30,973 nt of DNA from Sphaeroforma arctica JP610 (lineage: Eukaryota > Opisthokonta > Ichthyosporea > Ichthyophonida): positions 13,755-44,727 of the forward strand of contig NW_014040446.1 in NCBI RefSeq assembly GCF_001186125.1, read 5' to 3'. This document shows positions 1 through 17,989 of this stretch, piece after piece. The position numbers were made by a program, and so were the translations under genes. The first letter of the stretch is position 1, and the number at the start of each line of letters is the position of its first letter. Below the pieces are notes generated by a model. It saw only the letters and a program-made list of their open reading frames with translations. It made no database searches and was not told where the DNA came from.

Positions 1-6960
<6,960 letters not shown>

Positions 6961-6962
6961 GC

Positions 6963-6968
6963 AATAAA
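6963..6968 (+). promoter_or_regulatory. Candidate polyadenylation signal of PCYT2
   Basis: A canonical AATAAA begins two bases after the TAG stop. If used, the 3' untranslated region would be only a few tens of bases. The hexamer is seen; its use is inferred. Confidence 0.5.
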
Positions 6969-9015
6969 TATTCGAATGGAGAAAATGGTGCAGGATATCA
7001 ATTAGAGTGGTGCTTGGTCATAGACGCTGAGATCCTCAATCGACGTTTAATTTTTATTCAGTACTTAATTTTATAACCGCGTGTTGGCATAAGATAGCTT
7101 CTCGACGTTGCTATTAGTAACGCTTCTTGATGTGTATATCCGACACACGTGCATGCATCCCATTCTAATTGTACAACTTATGTCAAACTTCGGGGTGAAC
7201 ATTTGTCTTGGTATGTACCAATATTCCATCTAAGTTTATCTAAGTTAATGCCGGTGTACGAATGAGTTACGCCAATTGTGTAACCGCCATCAGAATTCAT
7301 GTTTGGATATCCGGCAACATAGCATATTGTACCTATCTTTTAATGGGATTATTCGCGACTTTGGAGGAAACAGGTTCGCATCATCAAAGGTATTTTCTGA
7401 TACTCGGCACAGCCCGGATGATCTGATTCGGAGCATTCAAGTCCGTCGATGTTCATACCCTCAGCATTATCAGCAAGATAACTAAAATCCTAAACACGTT
7501 GATATTGAGACGATGACTGGAACTCCGGAGCTGTATGATGCGTATGGGGACTTCGGAGTCATCACCGCTCTCCAATCCGATTTGTCTGGTAATATAGGTA
7601 TCGGCCTCTCCACTATATGTATTGATCATGGATGGGAAGTTGTTGATGGAAAGCTACGTGTCTCTACTAACGAGTGTTGTGTTGTCTTGAGTCGTAGTTT
7701 GTGAGGGTACTTGCACGCGGCGGTGCCGGACCACACCACCAGTCCGACAGGGGCATACACACTAGAGGTGATCCTTGCTGTTTTGTTTACAGAATGAGAG
7801 CGATATAATGTATGTGTGGTAGTGGTGTGAGTTACTCATGACGCACTTTGCCTTGTCTGTTTATTCGAATATTGAATACTGAGGATTATATGGTAATAGA
7901 TATATACAAAACAAGTGAAGCTTTGTCTTCGATCCAAAGCATTGCAGTTACTCCTTTTATTCTGGTTGAAGGTGTGGAGGAAATTACTGTGGCGGTTTCC
8001 ACAGTATATTAATTGACCATTACAAACGTCAATATAAAGTACAGGCAATTAAAACATAGATCAGTTTTTCACATCGACAAACAATCTGGAGGTCGATAAA
8101 AGCGACAAGCTTTTATGGTTTAAATGAAACCCAATAATATCTCAGCGACGCTTTTCTGCCATGGTTTTACTGTGCATCTTATTTGTAGTTAATATTTGTT
8201 TTGATAGTTAGATTGGCTTTACACTCTACAGAAATGGCCCTCTGGATTTGGGTAGCGAATATCGTAAATTGAGCAAGAGGGCCATTTTCAACGTCATTAT
8301 ACCGGATTCTCAGTGGTGCCAATAGCATTCCTATAGAGCGGTGAATGCAATACCGCCAGACCCGCATTTTACAATTCTGTTAGGCAGTGTCTGGCTTGTG
8401 ACAAACAATAAACGTATAATAGAATTGACAACACGAAAAACTATATCACCAAAAACGCAAGTGGTCAGCATCAGTTTTACGACCGAAAATTTAGAGTCGA
8501 AATTAAAAAGGAAAACTAGAACACTGAACAGGCTACAACAGTTTAATAACATGTGTTTTTATTTGCCTTGAAACGAGAGTCCGCTATTTACACTAAACAA
8601 CACGTTTTAAAAACCGACATAGCAAATATTTTGGTACTCATTCGTGACAATATTTGGTGAGATATTGATCCGAGAAGACAGCCTGTCCCGATTTAGTGTG
8701 TACCTTTTGTATATAAAAATATGTTGTATATATTGGTACGTATGTTCGTCCATGTCATTGGAATATATGAAACGATATTCAAATATGTATATATGGTATG
8801 CTTCTGGTCTACTACCGGGAAATCTTTCGCTGTAGGCAACTATACACGCCAAAAGAACAAATATATTATAATAGTACATGAGAAGCCCCCAGGAGCCGCT
8901 ATGTGCATCCAAATATGTAGCTGCAGCCTATAAATATGAAACAAACACCGGCCTAGAACAGAAAATGCCGTATTTTGGACGGTTTCACCGATATAATGTA
9001 AATATGGTTACTTTT
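6969..9015. other. Intergenic region between convergent genes
   Basis: No gene recognised. Short open stretches occur on the plus strand (for example 7348-7485 and 7513-7704), but they have no motif or splice context I could support. A perfect 12-base inverted repeat, AAATGGCCCTCT at 8232-8243 against 8276-8287, encloses a 32-base loop. The remainder is AT-rich unique sequence. Confidence 0.6.
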
Positions 9016-9034
9016 TTTATTTGAAATTTTTATT
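9016..9034 (-). promoter_or_regulatory. Candidate polyadenylation signals of the 9.0-9.7 kb gene
   Basis: On the minus strand AATAAA occurs overlapping the stop codon (9029-9034) and again at 9016-9021. As with PCYT2, the signal sits at the stop itself, which is consistent with very short 3' untranslated regions. Use is inferred. Confidence 0.4.
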
Positions 9035-9687
9035 TATTTACTTGCTTTGACCCTACATTTTGAACTTGTTGGAATGTATTTGTCTACTAACCTGAACAGT
9101 TCAGGCGTTTGTAGTGAATTGATCACGTACACCGAGCCATCCTTCAATCGTAGTGCAAGATAATTAGTGCGCTTCCGCTTGCGAAGCGGCGTGGATATAT
9201 CATCTGTGTGTACATGATCAACGTCAGCTATCAGAGACCAATTTATCCTGTACTGCAAACTCGCATCGTCATTTGACAGAATGATCAATCCATACTCATC
9301 GGCACTCACGAGGATGGCCGTACGGCGCTGGATCTTGACAGAGTAGCCTTCAACTGCTTTCTTGCTCTTCACATTACCCGCTAGAGAATATCCTCTGTAG
9401 CCAGGATAGAACTTTAGTGTGTCGATTAGTACCTTGGGATCTACCTCTGGGCCACGAGCATTCACGGACGGTCTCCACAGTTCCGCCTGTGACTGTGATG
9501 TGCCGTTGTATATGCTTGTGTGTGAGAGCGAATTCAATGGATTGATGGTGCAGTCTTCACTGTCCAGACAGTCTATGCTGATTATATTGGTGTGATGATC
9601 AAATGGTCTGAGTATCGACGTGCGCTTAACCAGGTTCTTCAGCGGATTCCCGTAAGTGTTGTATTGTTGGCCAACGTGGTACATCAT
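9034..9687 (-). CDS. Hypothetical protein, possible PH/FERM-like fold
   Basis: An uninterrupted frame of 217 codons from the first ATG (9687, followed at once by a second ATG) to a TAA. The frame stays open upstream to 9777 without an ATG, so it could also be a terminal exon whose acceptor is the TATATAG before 9777. I do not recognise the family. The C-terminal 120 residues alternate hydrophobic and polar residues in strand-like runs (SVKIQRRTAILVSADEYGLI, then YRINWSLIADVDHV). After a basic linker (PLRKRKR) they end LFRLVDKYI, as in the last helix of PH, PTB or FERM F3 modules. That fold suggestion is weak inference. Its length, AT-rich surroundings and AATAAA hexamers at the stop support a real gene. 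It converges on PCYT2. Confidence 0.6.
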   Translation of the reverse strand: MMYHVGQQYNTYGNPLKNLVKRTSILRPFDHHTNIISIDCLDSEDCTINPLNSLSHTSIYNGTSQSQAELWRPSVNARGPEVDPKVLIDTLKFYPGYRGYSLAGNVKSKKAVEGYSVKIQRRTAILVSADEYGLIILSNDDASLQYRINWSLIADVDHVHTDDISTPLRKRKRTNYLALRLKDGSVYVINSLQTPELFRLVDKYIPTSSKCRVKASK

Positions 9688-9777
9688 AACGTGTGATATA
9701 TTCAAGACGTTGCAAGTGTATTTTATTTTGTCATTATTCAAGAAGTTTCGATTGTAAATATGGCAGGGGTCTGTGTC

Positions 9778-11467
9778 CTATATATATACGCAGCGTCCCA
9801 AACTTTTAAAAATGACACGAATTTACTACTTATTAGGCGTGAATACTGAATACCGTGTATGTTTTTTGAATTTTGAATTTTGTTTTCCCTAATGGGTAAT
9901 TGGGCATATTGTAAGTGTTTTTTTTTTGGAAGGTGAACAGGAGTAGATTTCTTCTGTCAGCTGAGTGAGCTAACATCTAAATATTCGTTGCACAAAATAA
10001 TAAATGCATTGCCAGCAGCAGCTAGGTTGCAGGATATACTTTTATACAAAAGGTATAGAAAGGGCACCTCTACTAGCTCATACCTCATAACTCATATAAG
10101 GCCATCAGGCATAAGCTCAAGCTGAGCTAGCTCAGCTGGTGCATACAAACCTTTTTTAGAAAGTCAGGACACGTAGTAAACTTTTGATTGGATATTTCGA
10201 AACCGGTATTTTATAACTGCTATTCGCAAAATCGCCTCATACCCTGATTTGAGATTTTCTTCTCCCTCTCTCTATGTAGTGTGTTCTGTATGATACAAGA
10301 AGTGTACATAGATTAGAGTAGTAGCACTCATCAGGGCAAAGACCTCTCATGCTCTCATGAATATTTATGGGCTATGTATGGGCTATGGCTAATAGAGTAA
10401 TAGTAATTGCCAATTGGCTCCATATTTACTGTTTTCAGCGTTATCAGTTATCACTGTTATCATGAATTCATTAAGGCAGTGTTACACTGTTTTTAAGGAT
10501 GTATTCATTTTTTTGTTTTGTTTTTGTTTTTTATAAATATTTCCAAAACAACAAGTGTTCTCTATTTACTCTCATTATTCATTGTTTTTCAAAATAGCTC
10601 GTCCGCAATTGAAATATATTTTTTAACAAAATATATTTTTAATAGCTCGTACATAGCGGCGCAGCCCCTGATTTTGATTTTGATTTTCTCGAGTACAATT
10701 TTATTTTTGCTATTTGGTGTTTTCCCCAGCTGCAGCCCCGGCTAACCTGAAACCTCATAACGTTTAAAACGTTAGGGTCAAGTATATTTGAGTGGTGACA
10801 AATTCCAGGTCAAGCACGGAGCTTAATTTTGCCCTAACATTTTGGCACTGGTTGGCTAATAGTCTCAGTCTTTCAGATATAATGGTAATTTGGTTCTATG
10901 TACCTTGTTTTGAAGCCAAAAGATATAAATATGGTCCACTAGATGAGCGCTGTTATCGAAAATGTTGGGCCAAATTCAGTACATATAATCATATATACGT
11001 TGCTAGGCAAAAATAAAATGACCCGTTAAACGATAAACGTTGAACGTCTAATCAAGCTTGAATAACGGTATTTAGCCGTACATAGCGGTAGAAGCCTCTA
11101 GTGTAGGTTATATCAATATGGATGTACTTTTGTTTCAAAATAACTATATAATAATTTATACAGTATGTATTTCATTGTATTGGACTTCAGTACTTCACGA
11201 ATCACGATTGATCGACTTCCTCTCACTCTCTAGAGTTAGGAGTGACTTCAGAGACCAATGATAGACTCTCTGTATGTGTATAGTATGGATTACGATTTAT
11301 GGAACATCTAACATTTGTTAATTTTTTTGTTTTGCTTTATATATGGATTTGTTTTTAAAAAAGAGCTAAGAGTAGTAAAAGAACTAGAAAGCTGAGTGAA
11401 AAGACCACAAGTCCACAAGTCTTGAAGTCCCACGAATCGAAATAGAAAATACTTTTACATTCACTTC
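9778..11467. other. Noncoding AT-rich intergenic DNA
   Basis: No coding region recognised on either strand. The minus-strand sequence just upstream of the hypothetical gene has a TATATATA run at about 9779-9786 that could act as a TATA-like element. A perfect 18-base palindrome AGCTGAGCTAGCTCAGCT lies at 10120-10137. Its right half resembles a tRNA A-box, but no complete tRNA fold follows. Confidence 0.6.
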
Positions 11468-11637
11468 CAACATTGTGCATTGTGCAAAGCTGACAGAAGA
11501 ATTCAATTTACTCCTGTTCTCCTTCCAAAAAAAATTCATGCAATGTCTTCTTCAACATTGTGAATTGTGCAAAGCTGACAGAAGAATTCAATTTACTCCT
11601 GTTCTCCTTCCAAAAAAAATCATACTATGTGCCCATG
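11468..11637. repeat. 85-bp tandem duplication
   Basis: Two adjacent copies of an 85-base unit, sharing TTGTGCAAAGCTGACAGAAG and the following stretch through CTTCCAAAAAAAAT almost unchanged. The near-identity implies a recent duplication. No open frame of interest. Confidence 0.88.
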
Positions 11638-11753
11638 CTACTGATGCTAGAACAAATTTAATAGTAAAAATGCATGGTATTCCAATATTATCTTGTGAAC
11701 ATTGGAAAAATGTACATGCTTTGACGGGCTGATTATACTCAGTTTGGCACATT

Positions 11754-11966
11754 TTGGCCAACGGCGAAGGAACCTTCTATCTGGGCTCTTCTGGTTCATA
11801 CCTATACGGATTGAAATATTTGCAGTATATGACCGGTCTAGTATATATATCGTTGGCCAACGGCTATGAAATCTTCTATCTGGGCTCTTCTGGTTCATAC
11901 CTATACTGATTGAAATATTTGCAGTACGTGACCGGTCTAGTCTAGATACCGTTGGCCTATCGCTGA
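11754..11966. repeat. 99-bp tandem duplication with partial third copy
   Basis: Units begin TTGGCCAACGGC at 11754 and 11853, with a third start near 11952. They share TCTATCTGGGCTCTTCTGGT and the following 50 bases. Since 99 is divisible by three, the minus strand stays open across both units and reads a 33-residue repeat (core GMNQKSPDRRF). I see no other sign of a protein there. Confidence 0.85.
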
Positions 11967-12027
11967 GGAGCATCAGAAATTTTTGACTAGTGGTTTTGTG
12001 CATGTATACTGCTTGTTAAAATCCACC

Positions 12028-12255
12028 ATGTCCAATTTAGTCCCAGATAAAGTAGTCCCAGACGTTCACAAGGAGAAAGAAGTGCGTAAGGCAGAGGTGG
12101 ATATACGGAGCTCCGACGAAGAATCGAACGATGAGGACATTGTGGACACCAAAAAGTGCCTCGGAATCAAGGCAGTGAATGCGGCCGGGGGATGGAAGCT
12201 CAGCGGAACGCCGAAAAAAAAAGCAGAACCTTCAAAGAGAGTCAACAAAGGCTGA
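12028..12255 (+). CDS. Small acidic/basic hypothetical ORF
   Basis: 75 codons from an ATG in a favourable context (ATCCACCATGT) to TGA. The product has an acidic middle (SSDEESNDEDIVD), a GGWKLSG segment and a lysine-rich C-terminus. It contains a run of nine A bases (about 12215-12223). A strong donor-like GTAAGTAG begins at 12284, after the stop in this frame, so either the donor is unused or the true frame or length of the A run differs. Family unknown; it could be the first exon of a gene or a relic. Confidence 0.35.
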   Translation: MSNLVPDKVVPDVHKEKEVRKAEVDIRSSDEESNDEDIVDTKKCLGIKAVNAAGGWKLSGTPKKKAEPSKRVNKG

Positions 12256-12395
12256 CTACTCATTCGTGGCAAAACTATACGACGTAAGTAGTGTAGAACG
12301 CGCGTGTATATATGTGGTGTACCTGTCCTTGAAGGAATCTATCGCAAGTACATATATAAACAAATACATACATGCCGCGCACACACACACATAAG

Positions 12396-12396
12396 C

Positions 12397-12436
<40 letters not shown>

Positions 12437-12467
12437 ATATNNNNNNNNNNNNNNNNNNNNTTGTGTG

Positions 12468-12500
<33 letters not shown>

Positions 12501-12550
12501 CTGTGTGTGTGTCTGTGTATGTGTGTGGTGTGCGTGTGTGTGTGTGTGTA
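12396..12550. repeat. TA/TG microsatellite with assembly gap
   Basis: (TA)n passes into (TG)n, interrupted by 20 Ns at 12441-12460, then (TG)n with TCTG/TTTG variants. The gap is inside the repeat and its true length is unknown. Open frames crossing it are meaningless. Confidence 0.95.
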
Positions 12551-12727
12551 GATGAACGAGTGTGCTGATCCAGTTACAGGAACAACACCCGCTCACTATT
12601 TTCGTGGCAAATATAGTGAGTTATAAATACCCTTTAACAAGGACAAACCAGATCACCATGAGATACTATGGTAAGAGAAGGTACAGGTGGCCAGGAATAA
12701 GGTGCACTGATATAACGGTAGTGAGTT

Positions 12728-12896
12728 CTGCGATGTCGATATGGAATCGTTAATACTCGTATCAGGCATGTGCCATAAAAAGGGTGTACCGTATAAACCG
12801 CAAACATAAGGCGCGAATGAAACGCGCCATAGATGACTTACGTTCTTCTTACGTACTGCATCTGCGATGACGTAATGGAATCGTTAGTACTCGTAT
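12728..12896. repeat. Direct repeat pair flanking a GC hairpin, left of the retroelement
   Basis: About 35 bases at 12728-12762 (containing ATGGAATCGTTAATACTCGT) recur with few changes at 12862-12896, 134 bases later. Between them GGCGCG-AATGAAA-CGCGCC at about 12811-12829 is a perfect six-base-pair stem. The second copy ends exactly where the retroelement begins, so that insertion probably cut a tandem unit. Confidence 0.7.
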
Positions 12897-15800
12897 TGTA
12901 ATAAGCCGGGCCTCCACATTAGTCTCTATGTTATAAACGTACTCTTAAGCAGTACGCAAATTATAAACGTACTCCTGATAGTACGAGGAACTTGAGTTTC
13001 CTAAATGTACTCTTAATAGTACGAGGAACTTAAGTCTCCTAAATGTGCTCTTAATAGCACGAGGAACTTAAGTTTCCTAAAATGGTTTTTAATGGTTTTA
13101 TTAATTAAACCTTTTCTATTTAACATATCAGATATTTGTATGAGGCCATTAAAAGGCCTCAGTAAAATACCATAGAGCTTTATTTACTTTCCAATTTTAT
13201 TTATATCTGAATACTTCGGTAGCGAGATGGCTCAACCGAATATAGGTTTCTAGGGACTATTAACGTTCCCTAGTTGATCCTCCGATAAGCCAACCAGTTG
13301 TGCCAGTCTGATGAAGGCTAAGTCGGTAATTCTTGATAGTGGCAAGTTATTTTTATTTTTATATTTTTTCTAAAGATAGGATTTTATGAGTCTCTCGGAT
13401 TCGCCCCAGAATAGAGCGACAACGAAACACTAAATAAAATCCCTTCGGCGGAAACAGTACTGAGAGGATTATATATAGGCAATGTCTCAGCCTCACAATC
13501 CCTCAGAGTATTGCTGTTTTCACGAGGCAAACCTAACTTTATTAAACGTCTCATTTCGGTTATTTATATCGATATTTACACGATATTTAGAATTTACCTA
13601 CGCGTTTATTTATTCTAAGGCATTAGTATTGCCTTTATTAGACCGAATCTTGCACATTTTAAAGTTAGCAAAAATATTAATTACTTAGACTACTTGAGCG
13701 TAAAGGTAAGTTAACTACCACAACATTTTTTTCTCTTGTCTAAGCTAGTCGTTAAGAGACAAGCTTCCCAAGAAAGACACCACTCCTTCTAAGAAGCGTA
13801 GAGCTGAAAAAAAGAAGATGGTGAGAAAAGTCGCTAGCGTTGCCGCAGCTATTACTGCTGCAAAAGCAACCGACGCCGCTGCTGATGCATTTAAGAGTAT
13901 TGTAGCCAAAGTACTTGCCTCTGACAATTATAGTCAAAAGGACAATGCTTCAGATAAGGAAGTAGCCGCTCCGTTTAAGGAGACTACTCCTACTGACAGA
14001 GCCTGAGGGCCAACTATTGCCTCAACTTCAAAGCTTGCATTAACGAAGCCAAGAAGTGAGACACGGGATACGTCTCAAGACGCCCCAACCCATTTTTCTG
14101 ACGAAAATCAGAAAGGAAAGTCCCCAATTATGAAGGCGTCCCCAATTATAGGGGACAAGGACAAATCTCAGAAGGAACCTATTATGGAACCAGAAGAGGA
14201 GGCAAGCTCAAGTATCAAAACCGAATCTACGTCCGAGACTTCTAAGCCGAAGCACAGAAGTAAGCTAATTACTAAATACCCTGATCTTAAAAATCAGTTA
14301 GCTACTATTATAAAAGACATGACTGTCGAACATGTAGATCGACTAGATAGATCAGGACAACACGCACAGCATTTACGCGAGCATGTTTCCCCGGACATTA
14401 CTGAAGCCCTACAGAAGTGGACAGAACATCGACAGGCAATTACGCCCAAAGACTCAAGCTCGACACCTGAGTCAAGAGATGCACAGCGTCGGTATACCGT
14501 AAGAGACCTTACTGCTAGAAGAACAGGCTAATCATTCACCTGTTCTGATATCCGGCCGTGAGTCATCTGTCCTCAAAGGTATTATAGACCGATAGGTAAG
14601 TTCTGGCACCCGGCCGTGAGCCATCTGTCCTCAAAGGTATTATAGACCGAGAGGAAAGGAGATATACTCCGCCACTTGTACCCCATTGGGAGGATAATCG
14701 TCGGAAACCAGTTATGACTGGGTATGTTATTCCGACGCCAAGGGATATTAATCATCCCCGCAGACGTGTGAACGATGTAGAATTTAATCGCTTCGACCGC
14801 ACGGCTTTACACCAACCCGCAGAGGATCTTCACTCTGACGAGGTGACCGACCCTAATAAATCGGTCGACGACTATACCAATAAAATAGACGTCGCCCATA
14901 CTGCGCATCATGCTGATGACGTAGCATACTTTGCGAATATTGTTGCGATTAAGTAAAAGCGCATAGACCAACAACTTTAGGCCCAACGTAGACAGGACCA
15001 CAGGGACAACCAGAAGTACAAGGGACAGATCAGTCGACTTAAGTCGAACTGGCATGCCAACAGCAAGCAGGTCGAGTTTATAAGCGACCATGACCTCGAC
15101 ACGCTAACTCGTACGCTTAATGCGTTTATGGTTATGCTGGAGACGAATGATATCGCTCCCCAGCAATGGATCTCTGCCTTAATGCAGACATTTGACCCTA
15201 CAGGTACCAGTTATCTGATCCTGAAGCGACACCAGCATGATCTAGACACTTGTCGTGACTGGCCAGCTGTGTGTTGGTTGGTCACATTCTTGTAAAGTAA
15301 GAATATGCGTAGCCCGGGGCTAAGTTCAATTTTAAATGAACCAGCCGAGAACACGCCCATTCATAGTTATATTCTGAAGTTAGACGCTGACCTAAAACGT
15401 CCCGATATAACAAAGGACAAGGCATAGCGATGGTACGAATTCCTGGTTATGCACGTGTTCTGTAAGAACATAGAGAACAACGACCGTGAGAGTCTGTACA
15501 CCGAGTTGCGACGTAAACACGCGACTGAGGCTCGATACAAGGGACATGAAACAAAGTTTTATCTATCCCGACTTACATGGGAACAATTTTATGATACTAT
15601 ATCCACTCTTTTTCCGCACATCGAGTAACATCGAAGGGAAAGGCGGCTGTTAAGAAGCCGAGGGAGCTCACCGATCACGGTTACGTATCCAGGCAGACCT
15701 CAAACGAGAGACCCCAATATACACGTGCTCGCGAATCCACTTTAACCACGCGACCCAATAAACGGGCACGCGCAGGAGCGAAGGACATGGAACCTTCATT

Positions 15801-17680
15801 TAAGGAGATTAAGAAATGTGCCGACGCCCAGTGTGGGTATGACATGTACCAGTTAACCCCTACCGGTTATTGGAATGGTAGACATACATCCACCTGTACA
15901 CACTTTCTTACTAAGTGTGACAAGTGTGAGAATACCAATGGTTATCACACTAAGTCTTGTGACCGAAAGCCCAACATTAAGTTGGACTGACGATACTACC
16001 GGGTACAATCGTTACACAGACAGTACAACGACTCTGTAGATGAGCGTGGAATAATCCCTGTATATTGCAATGGATATAAAATCCTTGCGTTGATTGATCT
16101 GGTTCAGAAATTTTATGTATATCCGATCGTTTTGCATTAATGAAAGATATTGAAAGGAGAACACAAACAACTCATCTCATTTTAGCTGATGATAAAACTG
16201 CTAAGTGTGATACCATGGCCACAGATGTTAAAATCTCCCTGGCCGATGATAGGAATATCACTACCCAAGCTGGATAGTTAAGATGTCACAGAAGTACGAC
16301 ATTATAGTCGGAATGAGCGATTTACTCACTCTAGGTATAACAGTAACTGGTCTACCAAATAACATAGATCCATTAAAGGATCAATCAGACAATAACTGTC
16401 TGAATCCATATAAGCCCCCGTCAGACACAGTCAAGGCATTCATACCTGACTTTGCGAACAAAATCATGGATCTGATTCTAGTTAATCAGAAGATAAAGAT
16501 CACAGATTGGGCAAAATTCCGCTTTAACGACGAATATGTCAGCCTTGACTTAACCAAGGTAAACTTTACACAGTTAAAGTGTCCCTCAAGGAACTATGTA
16601 TCCTGGAGACACGAGGCTGTGGTAAAAGAACAAATTGAGAAATGGCTAGCAGATGGAGTGATAGAAATTAACTATCAACAGACGCCAGTTGGCTTGGCGT
16701 TGCTAGCCGTAGACCAACATAACTCTGACAGATCGTTTAAGAAAGTCAGAGTATGTTTAGATACGAGTCCAATAAATAAATTAATGCCGACTCATAGCTT
16801 TCCCTTACCTCGTATTAACAAGCTACTGCGAAGGATTGAAGGTGCTACAGTATTTACAACTATAGACCTTACACAAGGATACCATCAAATGCAGGTATAT
16901 GAACCCCACCGTAAATACTTTAGCTTTATGTGGAAAGGTAAACAATACCGGTTCAGAGGTGCACCTTTCGGGTTACACTCTATACCAGTATTCTTCCAAC
17001 AAGTAATGAAAGAAATGTTTGCAGACATGCCTAACGTGCAAGTCTATATAGATCACAGAGTCATCTTTTCTAAGACTAAGGGCGAACACGCCGCATTAGT
17101 CAGACGAGTCCTTAAGAGACTCAACGAGCAAAACTTCAAGATTAACGAGAAGAAATGTCACTTCGCAATGAGCGAAATACAGCTCTTAGGCTAACATATA
17201 TCTGGAGAAGGTATTAAGATCGACCCCTGTAAGGTAGAACACCTGTTAGATTGGCGAACACCAACTACAGAAAGAGATGTTAACTGCATGTGTGGGTTTG
17301 TAAACATATTTTCAGATGGAGTACTACACTTAGCTGACTACCTTAAACCTTCTGGACACTTAAGATGTCATGAAGGCAAACTGGGAGACTTGTGGACTAA
17401 AGAGTGTGATAACGCATATAAAGCGCTCAAACACGCAGTCCAACAAGCCCCAGTTGTACAAGGGCCAGTCGATGGCGTGCCGTTTGAAATAGCAACGGAC
17501 GCATCAGACTTAGCCTTGGGAGTATTATATCAGGTTATAAATACCAAACCTAGATATTTACAATTCTTTAGTCGAGCAATGAATGCTTCACAGTTGAATT
17601 ATCCAACTGTTAAACAAGATCTATTAGCCATAGTGGCAGCTCTAACACACTTCCGTCTCCATTTCTGTTTGTCTGTAGGT
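12897..17680 (+). mobile_element. Ty3/gypsy-type LTR retrotransposon, broken fossil
   Basis: Begins with TGTA at the point where homology to the inverted copy at 19771 begins. Parts in order: LTR and leader, about 12897-13740; gag region, about 13750-15620, with an alanine-rich start, a charged linker and a capsid-like stretch; a Cys/His-rich segment, 15787-15990, that may be the nucleocapsid; reverse transcriptase, 16283-17194, of Ty3/gypsy type (the FPLPRI, TIDLTQGYHQ and RFRGAPFGL regions are clear); and RNase H, about 17288-17670 (FEIATDASDLALG, then an FFSRAMNASQLNYPT region). No integrase and no right-hand LTR are visible: the element stops at a simple repeat near 17690. It is broken, with at least half a dozen breaks, and looks old. 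Boundaries other than the left end are approximate. Confidence 0.9.
12939..13080 (+). repeat. Hairpin-bearing tandem repeat in the retroelement LTR
   Basis: Four short hairpins of the form GTACT-(6-7)-AGTAC lie at 12939-12955, 12969-12984, 13007-13022 and 13045-13060. The last three sit in a roughly 38-base unit ending GAGGAACTTAAG. In the fourth, both arms changed together (GTGCT with AGCAC), keeping the stem paired. The inverted copy of the element has fewer units (one at 19694-19709). Confidence 0.75.
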
Positions 17681-17689
17681 ATGTACACA

Positions 17690-17985
17690 ATCACACACTA
17701 CATATACACACACATACGCCATATATATATATATACACACGCACACATACCAGACAAACAAAGACACAGACTTTCCCCCCACGTGTACACAAGCACACAC
17801 ACCAGACACATAAACACATATACCCCATGGTTACACACAAAAACCACCATATACATAACACACACACCCCACGTGTACACACACACTTACACCAGACACA
17901 TACGCACACCCCACGTGTACACACACACTTACACCAGACACATACACACACACTACGTCTACACAAACACACACATACACCGAGG
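17690..17985. repeat. CA-rich simple repeat at the junction of two inverted elements
   Basis: (CA)n with (TA)n, and a unit of about 38 bases (CCCCACGTGTACACACACAC plus TTACACCAGACACATAC) present in two good copies near 17870-17945 with looser relatives at 17776-17815 and 17945-17980. It separates the plus-strand retroelement from the minus-strand copy and belongs to neither. Confidence 0.85.
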
Positions 17986-17989
17986 TGCT

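Noticed and set aside
10120-10200. Possible tRNA gene or tRNA-derived SINE
   Set aside because: An A-box-like TAGCTCAGCTGGT and a weak B-box-like TTCGAAACC are present, but the arms do not pair into a cloverleaf.
12304-12596. Frames crossing the N gap
   Set aside because: They consist of TG/CA repeat and undefined bases.
13215-13300. tRNA-like sequence in the retroelement leader (GCGAGATGGCTCAACCG)
   Set aside because: Present in both element copies, but acceptor and T arms do not pair convincingly.
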